A DNA stretch of 64,000 nucleotides, taken from assembly GCA_945910005.1 (NCBI GenBank), contig OX246747.1:37861530-37925529 (forward strand). Direction: 5' to 3'. The translations under genes and the position numbers were made by a program. The DNA is from Isoperla grammatica. Its lineage: Eukaryota; Arthropoda; Insecta; Plecoptera; Perlodidae. How positions within the stretch are numbered: position 1 is the stretch's first letter; the number at the start of each line of letters is the position of its first letter. The notes under the pieces are model-generated. The model was not told where the DNA came from. It searched no databases and saw only the letters and a list, made by a program, of their open reading frames with translations. Below are positions 53,317-64,000 of this stretch, piece by piece.

Positions 53317-53390
53317 GATGGCCTCATTCAGCATCCTGAATCTCGTGCCGGACACCCACAACACTTACGTCGAGGATTACACCAGGGAGG
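53248..53390 (+). CDS. Nmdar2: NMDAR2 exon B: full-length last copy of the array
   Basis: Exon of 143 nt after TTGTTACAG. The first 69 nt are the amplified module. Then the frame continues without stop through MMASFSILNLVPDTHNTYVE to REG and a GTAGGA donor at 53391, ending in phase 1. FSILNLVPD matches the beta strand near the end of the NMDAR2 amino-terminal domain that precedes the W..VG motif leading to the ligand-binding domain. The next exon should begin with that motif; I found no such exon before 64000. Because this is the only copy with the continuation, it is the ancestral exon, and its acceptor must be used by any productive transcript. Confidence 0.8.
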
Positions 53391-53429
53391 GTAGGACACA
53401 CACTTTTACATCTGTAAATTGAACATTTT

Positions 53430-53580
53430 CAGAAGTGATCTAGGACACTTAGATAGAATAAATCACGGTCCTCTAGATCTTCAATGACAACAATGTACAA
53501 CAGTGAAATCATGACAAACCATTGGAAAACTGTCATTGAAGATCTTGAGGACCATGATTTGGGTCCTATCAATTTGTCAA
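53430..53580. mobile_element. Family A-like MITE
   Basis: 'agaagtgatctaggacactt', 'aatcacggtcctctagatct', 'tcaatgacaacaatg' with a mirrored 'tcattgaagatcttgaggac' half. Confidence 0.6.
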
Positions 53581-53589
53581 ATTCCTTTT

Positions 53590-53890
53590 TATCACCAAAA
53601 CACAACAATGAAACAAATTAATTGAACCGATGGACAAACAAGCTTTAAAAAAAAATGAAGTTCTGAAGTTTGAAAAAACAAACGTTCAGAACGTTTACAA
53701 ACTTTCAGATAGTTGCTGTCCATTACTGAACATAAATTTTAAATGGCGAGCAGTTACTATCGTTACAACTAATTGTTTCTCCTCAATTTTTGCAAAGATA
53801 TTACTTTGACAGGTTGTTGTTTTTCCACCAGTTCAACTCATTTATTCCATTGTTGTAGTTCGGCTGTTACGTCAGTTGCACGTTCCCTAT
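53590..53890. mobile_element. Family B MITE, inverted and decayed
   Basis: Right end 'cattgttgtagttcggctgt' and 'tacgtcagttgcacgttccc' is the mirror of the family B start. The interior 'gatggacaaacaa' box is kept. Confidence 0.65.
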
Positions 53891-55363
53891 ATAATGCCTA
53901 TTGTCATTTGAACGCGCTATGAACATAGGGAGCGGTGGTTTGTCACACGGTCGTGGAGTAAATCTGTCCCGGGGGTCCAGGAATGGTGGATACTGCCGCG
54001 TATCAAGAGGGCCGTGGGTGTTTGGCCGTCCGACCGGAACGCGGCTTCGCGCTCCGCATACTGATGACGGGGCTGACGTGGAGTTATTGTAGGGGAGGGG
54101 GGGAAGGTGCGGACCTCCCTCCCTCCCTCCCCACCCGTAGTCATACTGCTAGGGAGGAAATAATGGGCGCACGTAGGGCTATTGGTTTGAGATTAACGGT
54201 CGTTGGGAATTCTGTATTCATAAGTGACGTCACAGCCGCCATATTGTTTTCATATAATATGATTCAAGCTCAACGTAGAAGATAAGCGGATGTGATTTCA
54301 ATTGCTTCAAAACTAAGTTTATAACTTAAAATGAAAGATGTAATGTAAACGTTGTCTTCAATATTGTAACAATGAACTTCGCACATCAAAACTAAACGAA
54401 CAAACATGGCTGTTTTGGCGGTGCGCAAAATGGCCGCAATAACCCATAACGTTATTCAAATAACTTCCGCCAGTTATCTCGACTACTAGGAAATGAGATA
54501 ATATCGATATAATAATGTGATTGTTAGTGGTCGAATGTGGCTACACTGATAGATGTTGCGAGTGACGATTGCTATACTAGTCCCAATGTAACTATTTTGA
54601 AAACCGATCTCACATCATCCTTGTCTATACTGGACCGTTTTAGGCACTCTGTTTCAACTAAAATCAACAGATTCCTGGCGTTCTTTCACAAATTCGTAAA
54701 GGGGGTGTCTTCTCACTTGTCACGCCTACTTTGTTAGGAATTTCCACGTATCCAAGCCAAGACCGTAAATTATCTCTAATAAACCCTTTTTTAAGTTGAT
54801 TAGGATCTAGGGAAGTTGAAAAATAAGTTGGTACTGTTGTAATCTACTATTTTGTAAGTATGAGACTCGTTACGATGGTGAAACTTTTTTTTTCAAGTTC
54901 AAGTTCAAGTTCAAGTTCAAGTTCCACTTTATTGGCTTATCATAATATTGTGATAACCATTACATTTGACATGATTGATAACATTTATGTATTTATAAAA
55001 AAGGCACAATTTAATTCTTGTTCTTGTTTAATTCTTCAACCTACATTCATGGATTGGGAAGTATTTCCAAACAATTTGACAAGTTTTTTTATTTGACTCT
55101 CCGTATAGATGTGACCGTCCGACTAAGATCTTTGTTTAACGAATGTTGGCCTGATTCAGGAAGAGAGGTTATAAGGCATCAGTGGGGATAAACTGTACAG
55201 TTCACAGTGGCGTGCGGAGATACAGCTGTTTACAACACCCCGTTTATATTACTGGCGTTGTTGCAACTAGGGTTGAACAAGGTTTTTTACCCACTTACGT
55301 GTTTACAGATACCGATGGGCCAGCGTTATTGGTTAGTTACTAATCTTAGTGAACGGAGTTTTA
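53891..55363. other. No gene seen; TTCAAG microsatellite on a retroposon 3' end
   Basis: TTCAAG units at 54893-54925 border 'ccactttattggcttatca'; on the minus strand this is AATAAAGTGGAACTTGAA, a retroposon 3' end with a hexamer tail. No receptor exon recognised. Confidence 0.5.
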
Positions 55364-55684
55364 CAATGGGGCTTTGCACGCAAAGCTTGACGTAGAATGC
55401 GCCACCACCGTCCAAGCCCAAATCCATGGCCAGCTGGATGGGTAAATCAGCGCGGACAAGGCCTACTTGACCCATCCAGCAGGCTGTGATGGCAGCATTT
55501 TGCCAAAGACATTGGAATAGTAGTAGCGCCACCACAGTTCGAGCTCAAGTCCAGAGCCTCCTGGATGGGTAAATCAGCCCTTTTTTCATGTCTAAGCTAC
55601 GCGGAGATCAAGTAGACCTTGTCGGAGGGCTGGCACTACGCTGGCGCTGCGAGTGGGAGAATGTGGCAGTGCAAAGCCCCATTG
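55364..55684. mobile_element. Family S MITE, 321 bp
   Basis: Ends caatggggctttgcac and the mirror gtgcaaagccccattg. The interior has two 'gatgggtaaatcagc' boxes, suggesting an internal duplication. Confidence 0.7.
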
Positions 55685-55939
55685 GCATAAGACGCCATAG
55701 CGACAAGTGAAATCAATGCAGGTCGCAGCACTTAAACTTACAAGATGATTGGCGTAAGAGTGGCTCTCATTACATTTAGACATAGCTTAGACCCTTAGCG
55801 GACTATTTATAATGAGAAATATTCGTTGCTACTTTCATGCATTTTTTACGCTTGTTTTAACGTTGAGAAACCCCATTTCTCTTTTTTTCCTTTTAACTGC
55901 ATTTAATAGTGGTCCTCTAATTCTAACCTTTTCCCCAAT

Positions 55940-56000
55940 CACGCCCCGACGTAATATTACCTTGTCGAGTACGTTGTTCAATACCAAATAATCTAAGTTA
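55940..56000 (-). mobile_element. Retroposon fragment
   Basis: 'cttgtcgagtacgttgttca' is the reverse complement of the piece at 49418. Confidence 0.45.
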
Positions 56001-56094
56001 CCTTGGGTTTCAAGTCATCTTTATCACGTCCATTCACGCCAGTTACTTAAAAAATTAAATACAAAAATAAAATTATATCGTATTTATAGAGCCA

Positions 56095-56360
56095 CTCAGT
56101 AACTAGACTGATTTTCAGTGGGGGACTTTAATTAAAAGCGACTAAACCAACCCTGTAGGCTCCAAACACCATCGACGAGTGAGCGATAACCGATCAAAGA
56201 TCCATATTTCAAATATGAAACACACGAATCAGTGTTTGGACAGTGCGAACACCTGAGGACAAATGTCAGAATCAACAAGGCCGATTCATAACAACTTTGA
56301 ATTTATTGAGTGCTTCGTTGCTAGGACGGCTCAAAAGGCACCGTTTACTTATTCCTAAGT
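56095..56360 (-). mobile_element. SINE family E, minus strand
   Basis: Reverse complement of the body at 19875-20150, from 'ccactcagtaactagactga' to 'cgtttacttattcctaagta'. The tail side is at 56095 but the ATTT tail is lost. Confidence 0.7.
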
Positions 56361-57226
56361 AAATAAGTTTACTTATTCCTTATTACTCTACCTACCGTCC
56401 GCCCGTCCAAGGTCAGATTGTAGGGGTGGGGATACTCTAGAGGGTAGAGCAATGTGTTGCCCCTACCGCACGCCACTGGCCGCCGCTTCAACCCGCTCTA
56501 GCGTAAAGACGCTCCCATTGTGTCGTGTATATATATAGAAGGGCCGAGTGTTCTCAGATCTCGTCTCTACTTTTATCGGCCGACTTATCTCGCTCGAACG
56601 GAGCAGAACAGCTGATTGTGTCGTCACGCGGGCCCCAGAGCTCTTACCTGTGATTGGCTCTCGCACGACTAGTCTAGCTAAGTGGAGCTTTTAAGATAAC
56701 AACGCGGGGTTTAAACAGGGACGTGTTTTTTAGTTTACGAGGGTTTTTTGTGTATATATATAGTTGTAGTGATTTGATTGGTCGGGAGGTGAAGTATGTT
56801 TGTTGCGTTGGTGGAATAGAGTTTTAGACTCATTTGCTAAACGGAAAAGGTAATTTCGATTTTACGATCGTATTTATAGTTTTTACGTGACTTCCATTTT
56901 GGTATAATATGTTTCTAAAACATAACCTAGATGAGTGGCCATGATTATTAAAAGAAAACCTGAGTTTATAATTAAGAAAACATATTAATGAAAGATAAAA
57001 ATCGAAAGTACCAAATAATTAAGGGCTGGTGTAATCAAACTTTAATCCGGCGATTTTCTGTTAATCGGAGATCAAAAATGGCGCCCGGTAGAAGCCAGAA
57101 GCCACCATGCATATTGTTTGTAATGTTTCTTGAAGCCATGGTATAAACAGTCCGACATTAATAAATCGGCCGATTTATAAGTTTGGTGAATTCGGACAAT
57201 TTTATTTCTCGTATCAACTAAACATA
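56361..57226. other. No gene seen
   Basis: A stretch at 57040-57170 ('gaagccatggtataaac') resembles 9175-9255. No coding signal. Confidence 0.4.
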
Positions 57227-57545
57227 CCGTACCCATGTCTTCTATCAAATCAAGAGTTTACGTGTTATTGCGAAGTGAAAGAAGTGTTGTGCCTAGGACT
57301 TACAAACGATATTCTCAAACGTGGTGGAGTTTCTGGCAGTTTTGTTTATATCTGTCTATAGAGGGTCTAATGGCAATTAAGATAGAGTAAGCATGGAAAT
57401 TTAATATACCTACGTCTTCTAACAAATCAAGACTTAACGTGTGATTGCGTAGTGAAAGAAGTGGTGCGCCAAAGACATATAAACGCAATTATCTCAAATA
57501 AGGTGGAGTTTCTGGCAGCTATGTTTATATCTACCAATAGATGGG
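57227..57545. repeat. Diverged direct repeat, about 177-bp offset
   Basis: 'gtcttct..caaatcaaga', 'gtgaaagaagtg' and 'ggtggagtttctggcag' occur in the same order at 57237-57340 and 57413-57520. Confidence 0.65.
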
Positions 57546-57741
57546 CGAACGCTTGGGTGGCGGCGCCATTTGTATAATTTAAAATTCTTGAATCATCAAT
57601 TTTCTTTTAATATATTTATTTTACAACCTTACACGGAACAAATCGCCTTTAAATAACCTCGTCTGTATACTGATTTAAGAAAAAGTATTAATATTCGCTT
57701 GACATTTTACAAAACAAGCCTACTCAAGTAGTTATTCATAG

Positions 57742-58045
57742 GTTGCACGTACGTCACATCTGTGCGCGTGGCGGCCACATTTGTGATCAAACTTTCACGT
57801 TGCCATGGAGAAACTATTGAAGGCTGTTGTGGTAGAACACGCAAGTTCTTAGTTCTCTCAAATTCAGAATGTTTTTGAAATAAAATTGGTATGTAAGATT
57901 TTTTTATTACTTATGTTTACTTTTTAAATTCTAAATGAGGCTTATTTATTAAATTTGACTTGTATACGCCAATGATCTATGATTGGTCCTCATCAATTGT
58001 GTCGCAATCATGGCCGCTGTGACGTCACGTGGGAACTATGAATAG
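57742..58045. mobile_element. Family I repeat, uninterrupted copy
   Basis: 'acgtcacatctgtgcgcgtg' near the left and 'catggccgctgtgacgtcac' near the right form degenerate CRE-containing inverted ends. The homologue at 38762 carries an insertion. Confidence 0.55.
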
Positions 58046-58439
58046 TTTCTGCCGCTAGGAAGTGCGAGTGTACCACCGCCCGCTCGAACAAAGTGTTTGC
58101 ACAACGAAACACGGCCGCGTTTGTAAACGTCGGGTGAGCGAGTACGGAACCGGTAGCTGACGTTTCATTTCCTGCGCCGCCTCTCTGTGTACGCGTTTAA
58201 CACGGGAGTAATTGATAGCTTTGTCTCTCACATTCAGCCAGTTTACAATAGGACGTGACAATTGTACCACCGGCTTTAGTAGCTGCAACAATATGTCTGG
58301 AGGCCACTACGTCATTCCGTCCACTCTATATAGGGGTGACTTGTGTACTGTAAACCATAATAATAACCATGGCAATGCTCATTGTTTTATAGTAGATGTT
58401 ATTAAACAATTTTCCAAAATAACGATATTTTTCACGATT

Positions 58440-58590
58440 TTTCTTTGATTGTTTATCGCTCACTCGTCGATGGTGTTCGAAGCCTACAGGGTTGGTTTTG
58501 TCGCTTTAATTTAAAGTCCCCGAATGAAAATCAGTTTCGTTACTGAGTGGGTAGACTCTAAATGTGAATTAATTAATTTATTTTATTTGT
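58440..58590 (+). mobile_element. SINE family E 3' part
   Basis: From 'tatcgctcactcgtcgatgg' to 'gactctaaatgtgaattaat', followed by an AT-rich tail. 5' truncated. Confidence 0.65.
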
Positions 58591-58959
58591 TTATATCTTG
58601 GCAACGCTTAAAGATATAGAAAAACACGAAAACTCGAGATTTTTTTTTGTGTTCAGATATACTTTCAGATACTTAGATGCACGATAGGCTCACATATAGA
58701 CTATACACGTAGAGCTAGGTATGTTACTTAAGTGCGTAGTGTGTAGACTATGTGATTGTATTGTCAATTCATCGTCTTGATCAGCGTTGTTGCCAAATAT
58801 CGTGGGAATCGTGTAAAGATATCCCAACCCGGCCCCTCCACCAAATCCTGGCGGATTTTCTCTAAACCTCGAAACAACTGTTCTACATCGGTTCTCAAAT
58901 TACAAAAGTCCATTCCAAGGTAAAGTAGCTCTCATTATAATAATATACCTTTTTCATAA

Positions 58960-59425
58960 TTGATCTAGGACCCTTAGATAGAGCTAATCACGGCTTTTTA
59001 GATAAATTTTATATATATTTAAAACAATGTATATTTATTGGTATAGGTAGCTTTCAATAGACGTCACGTGGCGGCCATTATAAGGTATACATTGCTTGTT
59101 TACATTTGTTCTGTCAATAGAAGACACATAGGTTATCCAGGAAATATCACAGTTTCAAGCCGTATAGATTGATGTGTGCAGGTAAAAGTTCAAGAAAATG
59201 ATTACACATGCAAATGATTGTCTTCAAACAGAGTTTACGCGTTCTTATTTTGTTTTCAGTCATAATACGGAACCTTTGTTTGAAAACAGTTGATGTGTCA
59301 GTCAAAGGACATGTGCAATATTGCAACAATGCAGTGTCGGAAGAACGTAAACAAATGTTTACAGGGTACCTCAGTATGGCCACCGTTCGATACCGGAAAT
59401 GACGTTATTACAAGCTCCCTATACG
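58960..59425. mobile_element. Family A fragment and a decayed CRE-ended MITE
   Basis: 58960-59010 has 'aattgatctaggacccttag'. 59050-59425 has 'acgtcacgtggcggcc' and 'tttacatttgtt' mirrored by 'aacaaatgtttaca' and 'gtatggccaccgttc'. Confidence 0.45.
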
Positions 59426-59539
59426 GCAGAGCTAACGGTGTTTGATCGCCATTTGGTTGTCCAGTGCTTTGCTTTATGTCAATGGAGCGTGTTCTCTGCG
59501 ATACGAAGCCACGTATCTAGGTGATTAGCGGATGATGGT

Positions 59540-60235
59540 GGAATGATGACGTCAGAGGGGGCGAGGAGGGGAAGGGAGGGGGGTGAAGGGGGGAAGTCCA
59601 GGCTGCTCGCACAAAGTTCCGAGCGAGACGCGTGTTCAACGCGTAGCTTGGACAATTATCACTGGGCCGAACTTCCGGGGTAGTTGGGTGTGTATAGGTT
59701 GCTCACGCTGACTTGTCTATGATGACGTCAGAGGGGGAGGGGAAGTGAGGGGGGGGTTCCAGGCTGCTCGCACAAAGTTCCGAGCTAGACGCGTGTTTAA
59801 CGCGTAGCCTGGACAATTATTACAGGGCCGAACTTACGGGGTAGTTGGGTGTGTATAGGTTGCTCACGCTGACTTGTCTATGATGACGTCAGAGGGGGCG
59901 GGGAAGGGAGGGAGGGGGGGGGGGGGATTCCAGGCCGGTCGCACAAAGTTCCGAGCGAGACGCGTGTTTAGCGCGTAGACTGGACAATTATCACAGGGCC
60001 GAACTTCCGGGGTAGTTGGGTGTGTATAGGTTGCTCACGCTAACTTGTCTATGATGACGTCACAGGGGTAGGGGAAGGGAGGGAGGGGGGGGGGTTCCAG
60101 GCTGGTCGCACAAAGTTCCGAGCTAGACGCGTGTTTAACGCGTAGACTGGACAATTATTACAGGGCCGAACTTCCGCGGTAGTTGGGTGTGTATAAGTTG
60201 CTCACGCTGACTTGTCTATGATGACGTCACAATGG
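59540..60235. repeat. Family L tandem array, four units of about 170 bp
   Basis: Each unit starts at a TGACGTCA (59547, 59722, 59883, 60056, with a fifth at 60222), then a G-rich run of variable length, 'gctcgcacaaagttccgagc', 'gacgcgtgtttaacgcgtag', 'tggacaattat', 'gggccgaacttccggggtag' and 'tgtgtataggttgctcacgc'. The ACGCGT pair makes a short hairpin in each unit. Confidence 0.9.
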
Positions 60236-61895
60236 AGTGGATACAAGGTGGCAACATTGATGTTAAGGTAATTCCTAAGATTTATTCCCAACAACTAAAA
60301 ATTAAGTTTATTTTAAAAGAATTGATGGTAGAATAGTGAGCCAAAACGAATGTTGTGCTATATTATGTAACTTATTCTATATTTAAAACTACTATATACT
60401 CTATATTTAACGTCCATATTTAATAAAAATGTTTTGGATAACAAGTTACAAGTAGAATTATTTTAATTTGGATGTAGTGACGATTTTGTATTACTTTTAT
60501 TATAGTATTTATTTAATAGATCTATAATGACAAGTGATTTGTTATTGTACCACCTTGCCCGGAAGATATTTTTGATCAGTTGTTAGTATCAGTATTTCTC
60601 ATTTCAAATTATCTTTTTAATTATTTTATTACTAATTATTTTATTTCGGACTTCAACGATTGTATCACGTGACTGCATACGACTAATAATTTTCGTTATA
60701 TCAATTTTATAGTAACTTTAAAACGTACTGACAAAAAGAGTACGATCGAAGAACTGTGTTTGAACGGTATATCAGAAAGCGATTGTCCCATCGTGTTTCT
60801 CACCGTGACGTTGGTAGCAGCGTCGTGCAAGTGTCATTGCCAACATCCCTCGACACTCGTTCTCTCTAATCTTATCGGAGATTTCGATTTAAAAGAGTCA
60901 AAGATATAAAAGTTATGTTTCGGATTCCAGTAAATATTTCATGGGGTCCCGCTTAGGACGCCGACCGCGTGCTGTGAAAATAGCCGATCTGGAGAAACCG
61001 TTGGGCTGAACGTAAAACATTTGAATATGTCTACTTAGCGTGTACAACACCTGGAGCAAATCTCATTTTCTTTTATACCTAGCAAGCGTTTTTATCGTGG
61101 GGGGGGCTAAGGTTTTGGAACAATGAGAAAATGTGGGACTAGAAATTATCAAGTGATTCCATAAAAATTCTAAACAAATTTTTTTAAGTTTAGATCAATT
61201 TAGACACAGTATTGGAATTGTCCTATAATTTTATCCGAACACAATCTCTTTTGATCAATTATGACACAATATATATATCATAATTTACCGGAATGCATAC
61301 TTTTTTATATAACTCTTGTTGATTTGGTAAAATCAATCCAAAATACATCAGGCAAAACAAGAAAAAAACCTTGACTTATTATGCTAAAACCAACTTTTTT
61401 TAAATTGTCCCATTTTAGCAGGCCGGAGTATCATGAATTTTGTATACCATCAAAAATACAAATATTTTTGAGTATTTATCCCATCCGGCTCTGCAAATAA
61501 ATCTGTTATCTAACCGCAACGTATCCCTATGAGGGACAATCATCCCCCATTAATCATTTCACCTCCGATTAAAAAACCCCTCAAAAACCTGAATATGCCC
61601 CCCTAACATAAACAACAAGTTTGAGTATTGTAACGGCTGCTCGGAATACATATCTCTAGTTTAGCGAGCGTCCCCCGAGAGTTGTAAGCGATAAGAACGA
61701 ACATTTCACACAATTCATCCCTCTACGCGGGGTGGGACAGATCTGGAGCTCCAATAACATTGATATCGGATTACTGGAGCATAACTTACCGAGATGTCGA
61801 TTGAGGTGACCTAGAATACGATGAGTGATGAATTACTGGACTGACCAATCGGATGTCGCTAACAGATTCTATTTTTGTAATTGGGTTTTGTGTGT

Positions 61896-61897
<2 letters not shown>
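60236..61897. other. No gene seen
   Basis: AT-rich, no recognised elements or coding signal. Confidence 0.4.
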
Positions 61898-62388
<491 letters not shown>

Positions 62389-62939
62389 TACCGGGGTGGA
62401 AGTGACAAATGATTTGAGAGGGGTGGGTGAGTATTGATTGTATATATCGGTGTTGGATTTGTGGTTGGCGAGTTTTAAAAGTTGTATACAGCGTTTATTT
62501 TGTTTTAATTGCTTCTGTAGCAAAGTTACAAAAGTAGAGCGCTATGTGGTTTTTGTTTGTTTTTGCAATTAATTTCTATTTCTCATATATTTTCGAGTTT
62601 TCCGCGTAGATGCAGCTTGTAGCATTGACGATAACAATCAAACTTACTGCATTGTATGGGGGTAAAGTACCATGGTATATAGATAGTCTAACATGCAATA
62701 ACATATTATGTATTACGTTTCGATAAACATAACGGTGGATGTCAACATGTCTGATTCGGTACAAACTACATTAATTTTTGTTTGGAGATATTTTCGAAAG
62801 ATTACTAATCTGTCGTTAGTTATTTGTAGCTAGGAAGAAATCAAAATTCTTGTTCGGAATCTCCGTTCGACCGCTATTGCGAAATATAATAAAAGAACAA
62901 ACAGAGTGGCATATTAGTAGAATGGAAACGTTCGCTTTA
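62389..62939. other. No gene seen
   Basis: No coding signal. Confidence 0.4.
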
Positions 62940-63440
62940 TGCCACCGCTTTATGTCACGCAGGTATGTTCACATATGCCTTAAGAAGGGGTATTTATGAT
63001 TAATCGTATAGAATCAAGTTTAATGAATATACTCAGGTTCTCTTACAAATCGCTACTATGTGTGACATAACGTAATTTATAATGACAGCCCGTCACACTT
63101 CCGCAATTATCTCAAAATCTGTGGTATGTCACGCAGGCATGTTCATATATGCTTAAAGAAAATGTATGTAAAATTAATTATAAGAAATCATATTCAATGA
63201 ATATACTGAGGTTCTCTTACAAATCGATACTCTGTTTGAAATTACGTAATTTCAGAATGACAGCGCATGAAACTTATGTAATCATTTCAAAATCTGTGGT
63301 ATGTCACGCAGACATGTTCATATATGCTTAAAACTCAATTCAATGAATATACTGAGGTTCTCTTACAAATCGATACTTCGTTTGAAATTACGTAATTTCC
63401 GAATGACATTCCTTGAAACTTACGTAATTATCTCATTGGT
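62940..63440. repeat. Family K repeat, inverted, three units
   Basis: 'aggttctcttacaaatcg' at about 63040, 63211 and 63354, with 'gtggtatgtcacgcag' and 'taattatctcaaaatctgtg' between. Reverse complement of the array at 8425-9075. Confidence 0.8.
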
Positions 63441-64000
63441 AGTTTTACAACAAACCAGTGAACAAAAATGAATGAAAATGTCATAGTTTGTAAGTTTTTC
63501 GTTGTCGGATACTTTGCCCCATATTGGAAAGTGTTCCGCGTCCCCTATTGGCTGCCTCGGTGTCCGCGCGTTGTGAAGTAAGCTGGACCACACTTTCCAA
63601 CAATGTTAATAAAGAGAACGGGGCCGGAGAAAATATATTCAAAGCAGAAAATAAGCTCGTTTCAAAGTATAAACTTGATTTGAAAAAGATTTCTCTATTG
63701 GATTTTACTCAAGTTTGGGGAAACTTGTTATTTTCTGCGGGCAAAGTTTGCTTTACGGTAGTCGGTGAGGGTATAGGGTAAGTTAGAAATGAACAAAAGG
63801 AAAATCTTGCGGGGTAACTTTTTCGATATAAGTCTGAGGAGTAGGTAAACATATGCTTGGGGCGTGTGCGTTATTTACTGTTATTAATTATTTATTAGAA
63901 CAAGGACTAAGATCTTAAGAAAGAGTACTTAATTATCTATAGAGGAAAAGTTTTAGTTTCCTTTGTGACAATAATTTTAAAGCAATTGATACATTAATCA
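63441..64000. other. No gene seen
   Basis: An 85-codon open frame at 63524-63781 is not recognisable and has no other support. Confidence 0.4.

Noticed and set aside
50379..53327. Minus-strand frames of 130-175 codons across the exon array
   Set aside because: The 110-bp unit is not a multiple of three, so these frames cycle through three readings of the antisense of a real exon; the sense strand has splice sites and homology.
55207..55395. Possible next receptor exon after 53390
   Set aside because: No W..VG or VWP-like motif and no matching phase-1 acceptor; I could not find the following exon in the window.

Overview
The window is a piece of an animal nuclear genome. It has long introns with GT..AG splice sites, many short inverted-repeat DNA transposons (MITEs), tRNA-derived SINE pieces, retroposon 3' ends and kilobase-scale microsatellites. 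The only protein-coding gene I can support is an ionotropic glutamate receptor of the NMDA type, subunit 2 (NMDAR2/GluN2-like). Its extracellular amino-terminal domain resembles the invertebrate NMDAR2 form. I lean towards an arthropod or other protostome, but the sequence does not fix the species.

Layout: 1-35 kb has no recognisable exon and is probably intron or 5' flank of the receptor gene. It holds nested MITEs, a tRNA-derived SINE family, a 3.86 kb TTGC-type array (14.1-18.0 kb), a 1.25 kb TTAA-flanked transposon (31.8-33.1 kb) and a 35-copy 33-bp minisatellite (33.5-34.7 kb). A 2,090-nt exon follows at 35435-37524. It encodes two recognisable stretches of the amino-terminal domain, separated by an insert of about 500 residues that is rich in Asn, Asp, Lys and Thr. 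Next is a 12.6 kb intron (37525-50164 to the first downstream acceptor) carrying a 145-bp palindrome 72 bp after the donor, a 34-bp minisatellite, an uninterrupted 1.65 kb GATA array, several MITEs and a five-copy 99-bp repeat.

At 50.1-53.4 kb the end of that intron and the start of the next exon are amplified 29 times in a 110-bp tandem array. Each copy keeps a 3' splice site, 69 nt of open reading frame that begins and ends in phase 2, and in 25 of the 28 internal copies a GTACGT that could act as a 5' splice site. The 29th copy continues into the rest of the exon (53248-53390). Either the splicing machinery skips 28 decoy acceptors, or it can include a variable number of 23-residue modules. 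Nearly all variation among the exonic parts is synonymous. This is the most interesting structure in the window.

From 53.4 kb to the end I see no further receptor exon, only MITEs, SINE pieces, a CRE-containing ~170-bp array (59.5-60.2 kb), a TC-rich microsatellite and a repeat family that is also present, inverted, near 8.4-9.1 kb. Element boundaries and family relationships come from reading the sequence by eye; counts are mine and approximate where stated.
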